From: CAINVV01 sp963663005
GTDB lineage: Bacteria; Bacteroidota; Bacteroidia; Bacteroidales; Prolixibacteraceae
Direction: 5' to 3'
Assembly: GCA_963663005.2 (NCBI GenBank)
Contig: CAXXHH010000017.1
Coordinates: 173,420-237,419, forward strand
DNA: 64,000 nucleotides
Shown in pieces: positions 27,799 to 36,264 of this stretch (the first letter of the stretch is position 1; the number at the start of each line of letters is the position of its first letter). Made by a program: the position numbers and the translations under genes. The notes beneath the pieces are model-generated. The model worked only from the letters and a program-made list of their open reading frames with translations. It was not told the origin of the DNA and did not search any database.

Positions 27799-27969
27799 GC
27801 AGTCGGACGCGTTGTAGCATTAAGGCTACAGTTTGAACTATTTTTGTGCTGAGTTCGTGTATGAAGAATTATATCTGACTTAACGGCCCGATAATTTATC
27901 GAAATTGAAGCAGATCACTTAGATAATCCAAACAAAAGCAGAATCGTTCCAAAGCTTTTTAAAGCATTT

Positions 27970-28000
27970 AAGAGGGCTCCTTTCCGGATCCCTCTTTTTG
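27970..28000 (+). terminator. Intrinsic terminator after the RRM gene
   Basis: AGAGGG pairs with CCCTCT, extended inward by CC/GG pairs, and is followed by TTTTG. It separates the RRM gene from the helicase gene. Confidence 0.7.
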
Positions 28001-28022
28001 TTTGTATAATGAAACATATATA

Positions 28023-29351
28023 ATGAAAAATGAAAAATTTTCTCCGTTAGTGGAGAAGGCTGTAAGGAACCTCGCATTTGAATCACTCAATCCGATGCAA
28101 CTCGAGATGCTGAAATCCTGCAGGAAAAGCAGGCAGATTCTGCTGTTTTCGCCAACCGGTTCCGGTAAAACCGTCGCATTTCTTTTACCAATTTTGGAAA
28201 AAGAATTCATTCAAAAACCCGGCATTAAAGCGCTGATTTTGGTTCCAACAAGAGAATTAGCCCTGCAGATTGAACAGGTATTCCGTTCAATGTCGACAGG
28301 ACTAAAAGTATCAACTTGCTATGGTGGACATAAGGTAAAAACAGAACTCAATAACCTGATTGAATCACCTACCCTTCTTATCGGCACCCCTGGCAGAATT
28401 GCCTATCATCTAGAGAAAGGCAATATCAATCCAAAGACTATTTCCCTGTTGATACTGGACGAATACGACAAATCACTCGAATATGGCTTTGCAAGGGAGA
28501 TATCGTCAATTGTCGCACAGATCTCCGATCCGGAGCAACTAATACTTACTTCAGCAACAAAATCAAACAGTACTGTCGATTTTATCGATTTGAAAAATCC
28601 GGTCATATTGGATTACAGCAGCGATCAAAAGCCAGCCGGACTAGAAATCAGGCTCCTTCGTTCAGAGGAAAATGAAAAACTCAGCCTGTTAATGAAATTG
28701 CTGTCAACTATCGAACCCGGACTTACCCTGGTATTTTGCAACCACCGGGAAGCGGTTGACCGAATAAGCCTTTTGCTCAACGAGAAAGGTGTCATTCACG
28801 ACACCTACCATGGAGGCTATGAACAGTTCAGGCGTGAGCGGGCTCTAATCAAATTCAGAAATGGAAGTACTCCGATATTGGTGACAACAGATCTCGCTTC
28901 GCGTGGACTAGACATTACAGGAGTAAAGAATATCATCCACTACCAAACAGCCGCCAGTGAAACCGTTTTCATTCATAGAAATGGACGTACTGCAAGAATG
29001 GATAATGTGGGAACCGCATGGATTATTCTCTCTGCCTCAGAAAAAATCCCCGAATTTATCTCTGGAGATTGTATTGAAACCGAACTGACGGGAAATTCAA
29101 ATTTACAAATACAACCCTTCTTTTCAACACTTTACTTCGGTGCTGGAAAGAAAGATAAGATTAGCAAGGCCGATATCGTTGGAAGCCTTATTCAAATAGG
29201 AGGATTGAAAAAAGAAGAGATTGGACTTATCAATATCCTTGATTACGAGTCTTTTGCTGCGATTCCCGCAACAAAAGCAGAGAAGCTTTGTTCCCTCTTA
29301 TCCAGGGATAAGATCAAAAACAAAAAGGTAAAGATCGCCCTCTCCAACTAA
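28023..29351 (+). CDS. DEAD-box RNA helicase with DbpA-type RNA-binding domain
   Basis: A 442-residue ATP-dependent RNA helicase. Motifs: I SPTGSGKT (43-50), Ia PTRELALQ, Ib GTPGR, II DEYD (146-149, a variant of DEAD), III SAT, V TTDLASRGLDI and VI HRNGRTAR. The last 70 residues (KDKISKADIVG to the end) match the RRM-like domain of DbpA, which in E. coli binds 23S rRNA hairpin 92, so a role in large-subunit assembly is likely. The chosen ATG at 28023 follows the terminator; an upstream in-frame ATG at 28002 sits inside the terminator region. Confidence 0.92.
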   Translation: MKNEKFSPLVEKAVRNLAFESLNPMQLEMLKSCRKSRQILLFSPTGSGKTVAFLLPILEKEFIQKPGIKALILVPTRELALQIEQVFRSMSTGLKVSTCYGGHKVKTELNNLIESPTLLIGTPGRIAYHLEKGNINPKTISLLILDEYDKSLEYGFAREISSIVAQISDPEQLILTSATKSNSTVDFIDLKNPVILDYSSDQKPAGLEIRLLRSEENEKLSLLMKLLSTIEPGLTLVFCNHREAVDRISLLLNEKGVIHDTYHGGYEQFRRERALIKFRNGSTPILVTTDLASRGLDITGVKNIIHYQTAASETVFIHRNGRTARMDNVGTAWIILSASEKIPEFISGDCIETELTGNSNLQIQPFFSTLYFGAGKKDKISKADIVGSLIQIGGLKKEEIGLINILDYESFAAIPATKAEKLCSLLSRDKIKNKKVKIALSN

Positions 29352-29356
29352 GCCAA

Positions 29357-30250
29357 CTACATCTTAATTACCATTTTGAGTCTTTGGGGAAGTGCCCGAT
29401 ACAAGGTGATAGCATCTGCTTTGGGCAACGTAATGACTATCTTTGGGGTAACAGCCTCCCGCTTCAGGCTAGTCAATGCTTTAATTGATTTTTCAGATTC
29501 CCGTTTAAAAAGATTGTTCTTTAAACTATCGATTCTGGCCTTGTCAGCTCCCTCACTCAGTTCGCTTTGTTGTATAACCAATTGCAGATTGCGCTCAAAA
29601 TTCATGCTAATATAAACATCTTCAGTCTTCCTTGGTACAGGTATTGCATCCGCTTTGTTGGCTTCAATGGTGTCTTTTGGGGCATTCTTCACTAAGAATT
29701 GTACTCTTTCAATTGTTGATACAACATTTTTCAGTACAAATGGTTGCGACATCCACTTAATCAAAGCCTCTGTATGGAACAGTTTGATAGAATTACTGAT
29801 CCACACACTTTTCAATGGACTGTCATGCAAAGGAATGCCTTTCATTTCAAGTGTAGCCACATTATTTTGCAAGTCAAGCACAAGATAAATGGAATCTTCT
29901 GCTGCTAGACCGTACAACACCTTGAGAAAAGTTTCTTTCTTTTTTACTTCGAAATACTCCAATATCTCATCCTTAGAAGTCGAAACGGCCTCTTCCTTAA
30001 CTTGATTATCCTGAGCATTTGATTCTGCCTTTTTCCCACCTTTGCTAGATTTATCGCCCTTTTTGGACGCGATATCTCCCTTGTCGGATTTCTTGACATT
30101 ATTGTCTGCTGCCTTTGACTCAGTTCTCGAAATAGCTTCAGGCAGAGGATTTTTGTTGACAACCGGCAAAATAACAGTTGTAGTAAGAACAAATACTGTA
30201 ATTAAAAGCAATAGAACAGTGACTACCCAAAAAAGAGGTTTATTTGCCAT
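29357..30250 (-). CDS. Membrane-anchored protein of unknown function in the L,D-transpeptidase cluster
   Basis: A 297-residue protein that I do not recognise. It has one N-terminal membrane anchor (about residues 7-31), a Lys/Ser/Asp-rich low-complexity linker (40-95) and a mixed alpha/beta domain (95-297), presumably in the periplasm. No catalytic motif is visible. It starts nine bases after the canonical L,D-transpeptidase gene ends and has the same single-anchor topology, which suggests that it works with the two transpeptidase-fold proteins on the cell wall. Confidence 0.75.
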   Translation of the reverse strand: MANKPLFWVVTVLLLLITVFVLTTTVILPVVNKNPLPEAISRTESKAADNNVKKSDKGDIASKKGDKSSKGGKKAESNAQDNQVKEEAVSTSKDEILEYFEVKKKETFLKVLYGLAAEDSIYLVLDLQNNVATLEMKGIPLHDSPLKSVWISNSIKLFHTEALIKWMSQPFVLKNVVSTIERVQFLVKNAPKDTIEANKADAIPVPRKTEDVYISMNFERNLQLVIQQSELSEGADKARIDSLKNNLFKRESEKSIKALTSLKREAVTPKIVITLPKADAITLYRALPQRLKMVIKM

Positions 30251-30259
30251 GACAATATT

Positions 30260-30949
30260 TTAGTAAATAAATACTTTTGCCCCTTTGTCAAGGGTATTAA
30301 AAATAACTTCGAGATCGGCATCACCTAATCTGACACAACCATGTGTGACAGGCAAGCCAAGAAAACGCTGGTATAATGTTCCGTGCAGCATATAACCATC
30401 TCCAATCGTTAAGGCGTATGCACCAAGGGTTGCTTCATCATACCGTTCCGCTGATCGGGCGGAAGGTGGCTTTTTCCCCTCTTCAATAAAAGCCCAGTCA
30501 GGCTTTGTCCAAACGGGATCCTTTCTCTTCAGCAAAACAGAAAACATCCCCTTTGGCGTCTTGAACGGTTTTCTGGTGCCATTCGGGTAAATCAATATTT
30601 CATCCTTTCCGGTAGAACACACCCCAGTACGAAGGGTGTCTTTCGAATTGCGAAGGACGAACCTGTTTTCAGAAGTATTGATGAGAATATATGGCTTTTC
30701 AGGCAAAAGATCATTCAATTTGGCTTGTAACAAAGAAATCGAACTCTTGCTGTTTTGTACTTGCTTTTTTATATTCCTAACGGCACTATCGCCTGGAGAG
30801 AGAGTCGACGTAAACCAGGATTTAACACCATAAGCAAAATTTTGACATTCTGGTGTGTAAAATAGAATTGAAGGTATCAGAAAACAGATGAAAACAGGAA
30901 TCAACCACGGAGCATATTTTCCAAAAAAACCTTTGTCTTCAGTTTCCAT
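30260..30949 (-). CDS. L,D-transpeptidase (YkuD fold), canonical active site
   Basis: A 229-residue membrane-anchored enzyme (hydrophobic segment about 13-32). The YkuD catalytic domain has H189-G190 and the cysteine motif HGCVRL with nucleophile C205, plus the family texts TPKGMFSVLL and GYMLHGT. Such enzymes form 3-3 peptidoglycan cross-links or attach proteins to diaminopimelate. It is the third gene of a four-gene minus-strand cluster after a lipoprotein and a second transpeptidase-fold protein. Confidence 0.92.
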   Translation of the reverse strand: METEDKGFFGKYAPWLIPVFICFLIPSILFYTPECQNFAYGVKSWFTSTLSPGDSAVRNIKKQVQNSKSSISLLQAKLNDLLPEKPYILINTSENRFVLRNSKDTLRTGVCSTGKDEILIYPNGTRKPFKTPKGMFSVLLKRKDPVWTKPDWAFIEEGKKPPSARSAERYDEATLGAYALTIGDGYMLHGTLYQRFLGLPVTHGCVRLGDADLEVIFNTLDKGAKVFIY

Positions 30950-30962
30950 TGCAATAAGAAAT

Positions 30963-32078
30963 TTAATTTAAAAGATCGGATAGCGAAACCGTAGAGCCAA
31001 CGATCGTAACAGGCGAACCCACCGATAATTTACTATACAGCTCATCAATTTTATCATCTGAAAGGGCAACGCAACCTTTAGTCCAGTCGACTCCCTTTCC
31101 TCCATTACCATGAATCTCAATCAAGCCACCAATGCCTCTGCTCTTGGGAATCTGACCGGTTCGACGTCTCTCAGCAAATTCAGCACGATCTTCGGCATTG
31201 GGATAATTCAACATCATAGCTTTATAATAGCCTGAATTTCCTGAGTTTTTCTTTCCTGTGACCAAATATCTTCCTTCAGGAGTTGCATTATCACCCGCAT
31301 AAAGCTTGTCTCCAATCCAGTTTTTTCCAAACTCTACATCGTATTCTTTCGTTATTTTTCCGTTGTAATATAAAAAACCCTTGTGTTTTATTTTGTCAAC
31401 AACGAATGCGTATGATTTCGTACTGGCAGAGGTAGCGATTGTACTTTCGACCCATTTCTGCCACTTCGGAAACCGCAAAAAATATTCTTTAAGGTGCGCA
31501 TTAACTTCTGCATCTGCATAACTAATGCGGGATTTACCCTCATTTAATTTTTTATTGGCTTTCGCCACATCGCCCTTTTCAAAGGCATTCAAACTCTCCT
31601 CTACGGAAAGCTTACCAAATTCATAATCTTTTCGTGTTTGAATTCTCAAAGGAAGCTTGATAAAAAAATCGTGGTAGCTGTCGAGCTTCTTCCTAAGCAA
31701 TTCTGTTTCTTTCAAAAATCTTGCCTTTTGGGTGTCCTTATTGGTTCCCGAGGCATTTTGAGCCAATTCAGCTTTTAATGTGGCAAGAACGATGAGTTCT
31801 CTTGCTTTAGAAAAATTACGCTGAAAAAATAATTTTTCATTTTGCCTCTTTAATTCTATAAACGCATATTTATAATTTGTCTCGGCTGATTGATAGTATT
31901 CAGGAGCATAAATATCCGCATTGATTTTCTTAGCATTAGTCATGACCTCGTTGCACTTCTTGAAGTCATCCATAGGTGGGGTATCCATGAACAAAATCAA
32001 AAGGACCAAAACAATCAGGGAGATAAGAGAAAGAATCCCTAATGAAAACAAAAGCTTTTTAAAAAATCGTGATCTCAC
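30963..32078 (-). CDS. L,D-transpeptidase-fold protein with variant TKGCVAL site and N-terminal helical domain
   Basis: A 371-residue protein with an N-terminal membrane anchor (about 11-31), a helical DUF4398-like domain (about 42-105), a second helical stretch (110-210) and a C-terminal YkuD-type domain (225-371). The active-site region is IEIHGNGG with H323 and TKGCVAL with C336, so the usual SHGC[VI]R is changed, as in the YafK/ErfK branch; E. coli YafK (DpaA) removes Braun lipoprotein from peptidoglycan. Its helical domain aligns without gaps to the lipoprotein encoded just upstream. Whether it is a transferase or an amidase cannot be told from sequence. Confidence 0.88.
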   Translation of the reverse strand: MRSRFFKKLLFSLGILSLISLIVLVLLILFMDTPPMDDFKKCNEVMTNAKKINADIYAPEYYQSAETNYKYAFIELKRQNEKLFFQRNFSKARELIVLATLKAELAQNASGTNKDTQKARFLKETELLRKKLDSYHDFFIKLPLRIQTRKDYEFGKLSVEESLNAFEKGDVAKANKKLNEGKSRISYADAEVNAHLKEYFLRFPKWQKWVESTIATSASTKSYAFVVDKIKHKGFLYYNGKITKEYDVEFGKNWIGDKLYAGDNATPEGRYLVTGKKNSGNSGYYKAMMLNYPNAEDRAEFAERRRTGQIPKSRGIGGLIEIHGNGGKGVDWTKGCVALSDDKIDELYSKLSVGSPVTIVGSTVSLSDLLN

Positions 32079-32198
32079 GCTTAAAAAATTTAAGTGGCAA
32101 TCTCAACTCGACTTAGCCAAATATTAAATATACAACCCTAAGTCTGTTATAAGAAATCCTATTTATTCAAAGTTAACAGGCGATAAACAAAAATATTC

Positions 32199-32229
32199 AA
32201 AAAAACCCCCGGAAATTCTCCGAGGGTTA
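32199..32229 (-). terminator. Intrinsic terminator after the helical lipoprotein gene
   Basis: On the minus strand AACCCTCGG pairs with CCGGGGGTT (nine pairs, one G-U) around AGAATTT, followed by a run of T. It lies 29 bases beyond the lipoprotein stop and probably separates it from the transpeptidase genes. Confidence 0.75.
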
Positions 32230-32257
32230 TTTCTTTTAAGCTAACTTAAGAGTTTGC

Positions 32258-32869
32258 TTATTTTTTCTTACCACCTTTAGCTTTTTCGATAACTGTGGTC
32301 AACTCAGTGTTGATACCGGCAGCTTTATCAACAGCTGGTTTAACTTTTTCAGAAAGAGTTAAGATATCTTCGTTGTTGGTCAAACCTGCAGAAACCTCAG
32401 TTAAAACAGTTTCAACAACACCAATTTCCTGACCGATAGCTTCAACAGCAGCTTTACCTTCTTTTCCTTTAGGAGCTTTTTTGAGAAGTTCTTTGTCAGC
32501 AGCGATAGATGCTGTCAAGTCAGCAATTGCTTTTGTAACTTCAGCTTTCAAAGCTTCTTTTCTTGCAGTTGTTTCTTCTACAGCTTTGTTAGAAAGTGTA
32601 GTAACTGAAGTCAAAGTAGTTTTAGCAGCGTCATAGTTGCGGAACAATGCGAATTTTGCATTTTGTTCTTCAACTTGAGCAAGGCCAGATTTTTGTGCAT
32701 CAACAGCAGCTTGGAAAGAAGCAGCAACATAACGATCAGCACCTGCTTTCTTTGCAGCTTCGATAGCAACGTTAGCAGCGTCGATGTCTGCTTGAGGAAC
32801 TTTAGCACAACTTGCTAATGTAACAACGAGAATACTTAATGTAACCAGTTTTAATAATCCTTTTTTCAT
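32258..32869 (-). CDS. Helical outer-membrane lipoprotein, DUF4398-like, ending in KKK
   Basis: A 203-residue lipoprotein (lipobox LASC, acceptor C21) that is almost wholly alpha-helical and Ala/Lys/Glu-rich. Residues 30-95 match the DUF4398-like helical domain also present in the transpeptidase-fold protein encoded next. The C-terminus is KAKGGKKK. The codon choice is strongly biased to a few codons (GCA/GCT, AAA), and a consensus promoter and a strong terminator flank the gene, so it is probably abundant. A structural role linking outer membrane and peptidoglycan, by analogy with Braun lipoprotein, is a hypothesis drawn from neighbours and terminal lysines. Confidence 0.85.
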   Translation of the reverse strand: MKKGLLKLVTLSILVVTLASCAKVPQADIDAANVAIEAAKKAGADRYVAASFQAAVDAQKSGLAQVEEQNAKFALFRNYDAAKTTLTSVTTLSNKAVEETTARKEALKAEVTKAIADLTASIAADKELLKKAPKGKEGKAAVEAIGQEIGVVETVLTEVSAGLTNNEDILTLSEKVKPAVDKAAGINTELTTVIEKAKGGKKK

Positions 32870-32959
32870 AACTTTGAAAAATAAATGTAATTAATGTAAA
32901 TCAATGTTTCTGTTCAAACAATTTTAACTTTTAGACGTAATGCTTTCTGAAAGTCACCG

Positions 32960-32991
32960 CAAAAATATATATTTTTTTTTAATTACACAAA
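32960..32991 (-). promoter_or_regulatory. Consensus promoter of the helical lipoprotein
   Basis: On the minus strand TTTG (32988-32991) is separated by 20 bases from TATTTTTG (32960-32967), an exact match to TTTG-N20-TAnnTTTG. The start would be near 32954, giving an 85-base leader. Confidence 0.6.
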
Positions 32992-33038
32992 AAATCTTCG
33001 CAATTCATTAATTAATAATACATTAGGAATATTAAAAA

Positions 33039-33599
33039 ATGATTAACAAATTGTCTGTGAATGATCTTCCCGATACCGAGATCATTAAAAAGATCAAGCA
33101 CGAACACAATACAAATCTTTTTGGAATCCTCTATATACGGTATTCCGGTAAGGTTTTTGAAAAATGCAACTCCCTTTTAAAGGATCCTGTGCAGGCTCAG
33201 GAGTTCGTGCAGGATATTTTTTGCAAAGTATTTGAAAAGCTTTCGGATTTTAGAGGAGAATCAAATTTTTCCACATGGCTATACTCCATCACCTATAATC
33301 ATTGCATTGAATATCTAAGGGTAAAGAAGAAAATGAACTATCCGGACTGGAATAGTTCCCATGAATTACCGGATGTGATCGATGAGATTGATGAAAAAAT
33401 AATCAACAGCGAGCGGTTAATGCAAATAATGGATCAGATACACCCCGAAGAAAAGGCTCTTCTTACAATGCATTATATAGACGATTTCCCGATTGCTTAT
33501 ATTCAGACAGCGTTAAAAATTAGTGAAAGTGCAACAAAAATGAGATTGAAGAGAGCCCGCGAGCGGGTTGCCTACCTTTACTCCCAGAAGTACAAGTAA
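33039..33599 (+). CDS. ECF-type RNA polymerase sigma factor
   Basis: A 186-residue sigma-70 family factor of the extracytoplasmic-function type. Region 2 (about 25-95) has AQEFVQDIFCKVFEKL and NFSTWLYSITYN; region 4 (about 125-180) has the helix-turn-helix IAYIQTALKISESATKMRLKRAR. No anti-sigma factor gene is adjacent; the next gene encodes a PepSY-like protein. It is divergent from the lipoprotein gene at 32869, and its own upstream region has no TAnnTTTG box, so it may use another sigma factor or itself. Confidence 0.93.
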   Translation: MINKLSVNDLPDTEIIKKIKHEHNTNLFGILYIRYSGKVFEKCNSLLKDPVQAQEFVQDIFCKVFEKLSDFRGESNFSTWLYSITYNHCIEYLRVKKKMNYPDWNSSHELPDVIDEIDEKIINSERLMQIMDQIHPEEKALLTMHYIDDFPIAYIQTALKISESATKMRLKRARERVAYLYSQKYK

Positions 33600-33715
33600 C
33601 ACAATTTAATTCAAGACCTTGTGACTTTTCCCCGAATATTCGTCCAAAAGGAGATGAATTAATAGCATTCAATTTAATCTTTCTAAGAACCTGTACTATT
33701 TGTTGTCACACGATT

Positions 33716-34141
33716 ATGAAAGAACTCATTCAGAAATATATTTTTCATATTAACAGAAACACCCCGGGAAGTAAGGTTTTGAACTGCCTGAAGGCGCATT
33801 TCCCTGATGCGACAAATATTGACTGGTCTAATGAAAAGGATGGTGTATATGAGGCTATCTTCAGAGTGAATGGCATCGAACATATAGCATGGTTTGAAAA
33901 ATCGGGATTTTGGTTGAAAACGGAAACCAATTACACACTCGGAATGCTCGATGAACAAATTCGTCAGAAATTAGAGTTGTATGGTCAAATAATGAGTTCA
34001 ATTCTTATCGAACGTGCCAACGGCGATAGTCAGTATGAATTCATTATCCGCGATAACTTCCAGGTTCGTCACGTTTTTATTACGGATAACCTTGGAAACG
34101 TCTTAGATCGCCAGAATTTTGACGAAAACGAATTAAGATAA
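33716..34141 (+). CDS. PepSY-like (DUF2874-type) small protein
   Basis: A 141-residue protein without an obvious signal peptide. Residues 28-80 (FPDATNIDWSNEKDGVYEAI and the IAWFEKSGFWLKTE stretch) follow the pattern of the Bacteroidota PepSY-like or beta-lactamase-inhibitor-like domains. These usually occur in exported proteins, so the lack of a leader is odd. It follows the sigma factor by 116 bases on the same strand and may be its target or partner. Function unknown. Confidence 0.72.
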   Translation: MKELIQKYIFHINRNTPGSKVLNCLKAHFPDATNIDWSNEKDGVYEAIFRVNGIEHIAWFEKSGFWLKTETNYTLGMLDEQIRQKLELYGQIMSSILIERANGDSQYEFIIRDNFQVRHVFITDNLGNVLDRQNFDENELR

Positions 34142-34190
34142 GTTAACTATCCGGTTTATACCGGACTATCTACTCATTACCGTATTTTGC

Positions 34191-34198
34191 TATTTTTG
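34191..34198 (+). promoter_or_regulatory. Candidate -7 element for the 663-aa TPR protein
   Basis: TATTTTTG matches TAnnTTTG and lies 28 bases before the ATG at 34227. No clear TTTG element stands at the -33 position. Confidence 0.35.
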
Positions 34199-34226
34199 TC
34201 TGATAATAATATTGATCAGACACCTC

Positions 34227-36218
34227 ATGAAGCGTATTTTTCTGGTTTTCACACTTTTCTTGCTAAGCCTTACCTCCTACTCACAGCTCAACACTGATCA
34301 TTATTTTTATATTGCACGAAGCAGAATCTATTTTGGAAATTATGTAAGTGCCATTGAGAATTTCAATATTGTAATAAAGTTGAAACCTCATCTTCCGGAA
34401 CCCTATTTCTACCGGGGAATGGCCAAACTCTATATTGATGATTTTCGTGGTGCGAAAGCCGATTTTGATAAAGCTATTGATATAAAGCCTTATTATCCTG
34501 AGGCTTATATGTACAGAGGAATGGCGAATTATGAAATGAAAAATTTCAAGGAGGCGCTGACAGATTATTCCAATGCCTTGGAATACAACCAGGAAGATCC
34601 TAATATATACAACAACAGGGGCATTACCAAGATTGCTATGGAAGATTTTGATGGTGCGATCGCAGACTATACTAAATCTATTGACCTAAAGCCGTCGACT
34701 GCCAATACCTACCTGAACCGGAGTTCTGCCAAGCAAATGAAGGGGGATCTTGAGGGTGCAATAAAAGACTGCGATGCTGCAATTCGAATCAGACCACACT
34801 TTTCCAGTGCTTATCTGGTGAGGGGCATCGCAAAATTTGAAAAAAAGGATTTTGCCGGTGCCCTGAAAGATTATGATTTATGTATCCGCTTAGACCCTAA
34901 AACATCCTCAGCTTATGTAAACAGAGGAATTGTCAAACATCAACTTAATGATTTTCAGGGCGCTATTCGGGATTACGACATGGCAATACAACTCGACCCC
35001 TCTATTGCTGCGGCTTGGTTAAACAGAGGTATCGCAAAGGAATCTTTAAAAATTCCCGGATCAGAGAAAGATTTGGCAATGGCTGCCGAGCTGGATCCCA
35101 AATTTGCCGCATTTAAAAAACGACTGGATGTCGAAGAAGAAAAGGAAAAACAACGTCGTCAATACGGATTCGTCTTGCCAAACCCAAGTCAGAATCCAAA
35201 TCAGGCTCAAACAAATCAACCCACTGGAAATAATCCTTCGCAGTCGAATGTTACGCCTGGAAACCAACAGATTGCTGCCATACCTAATTCCCAGCCTTCT
35301 CAGGCGGATACAACTGCTTTCAAACAGGAGAATAAAAGCGGACCTGTCACACAAAATAGGAAAAGACGAAATATCGTCGTATCGGAAGATGGTAAAATCT
35401 CTGAGACCGATATAAAAGACGGATTGGTGCAAAATCGAAATGTTAAGATCGTTATGCAACCCGATTTCCTGATTTCGGTTTTCAACAAAGATTCAGTAGA
35501 CTTCAACCGACTTCAATACTATAACATGGAAATTGAGGCGCTTAACAACAAAAACAACAACGAACCATTTCTGATTATTTCGAATCGGCCGTACGCCTAT
35601 CAGACAATTCATAAAGATGCATTTAAAACATTGGTGCAAAATTGGACCAACGATATTAACTCGAACAAGAAAAATTCAAATGCCTATTTGAATAGAGGCA
35701 TTATCTATGAACAATCAGAAAATTTTAATGAGGCTATCAAAGATTTTTCCAAGGCTATTACCGCAGACGACCGTAACATGCTAGCCTATTTCTGCAGAGC
35801 CAATTCGCGCGCAAAAATGGTGGATTTTATACGCTCTCAAGGTTCTCTTCCTGAACCAGAAATCCTAAACATGAATGGTACTAAAACGACTATCGAGGCA
35901 AAGACGGGTGAAGTTAAAATTCTTGACTACGAGGATATTATTCAGGATTATGAATCCATCTTATACATGAATCCAAATTTCATCTTTGCCTGGTTTAATA
36001 TGGCCAATACCAAGGTTAAGAAAAGAGATTATCTGAGTGCGATCAAAGACTATTCTAAGGCAATTCAGTTAGAGCCAGATTTTGGCGAAGCCTATTTTAA
36101 CAGAGGACTTACCCGGATTTACCTGAACGACCTTGAAGGTGGAGCACTGGATCTCAGCAGAGCTGGTGAGCTTGGTCTAACCGAGGCCTACAACGTCATA
36201 AAAAGGTACTGTAACTGA
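34227..36218 (+). CDS. Secreted TPR protein with central low-complexity linker
   Basis: A 663-residue exported protein (signal peptide MKRIFLVFTLFLLSLTSYSQ; the upstream TTG at 34212 is not needed). About eight TPR units (KPHLPEPYFYRGMAKLYI and similar, with the recurring NRG and AIKDY phrases) fill residues 20-285. A Gln/Asn/Pro/Ser-rich linker (about 305-370) and a beta-rich segment follow, then about four more TPR units to the C-terminus. TPR arrays mediate protein contacts; the partner is unknown. It is followed by rarA after 46 bases, which is probably unrelated. Confidence 0.9.
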   Translation: MKRIFLVFTLFLLSLTSYSQLNTDHYFYIARSRIYFGNYVSAIENFNIVIKLKPHLPEPYFYRGMAKLYIDDFRGAKADFDKAIDIKPYYPEAYMYRGMANYEMKNFKEALTDYSNALEYNQEDPNIYNNRGITKIAMEDFDGAIADYTKSIDLKPSTANTYLNRSSAKQMKGDLEGAIKDCDAAIRIRPHFSSAYLVRGIAKFEKKDFAGALKDYDLCIRLDPKTSSAYVNRGIVKHQLNDFQGAIRDYDMAIQLDPSIAAAWLNRGIAKESLKIPGSEKDLAMAAELDPKFAAFKKRLDVEEEKEKQRRQYGFVLPNPSQNPNQAQTNQPTGNNPSQSNVTPGNQQIAAIPNSQPSQADTTAFKQENKSGPVTQNRKRRNIVVSEDGKISETDIKDGLVQNRNVKIVMQPDFLISVFNKDSVDFNRLQYYNMEIEALNNKNNNEPFLIISNRPYAYQTIHKDAFKTLVQNWTNDINSNKKNSNAYLNRGIIYEQSENFNEAIKDFSKAITADDRNMLAYFCRANSRAKMVDFIRSQGSLPEPEILNMNGTKTTIEAKTGEVKILDYEDIIQDYESILYMNPNFIFAWFNMANTKVKKRDYLSAIKDYSKAIQLEPDFGEAYFNRGLTRIYLNDLEGGALDLSRAGELGLTEAYNVIKRYCN

Positions 36219-36264
36219 TTCGTCTTCCTAATTACGATAAAGATTTCAATAATAGAAAATCAGC

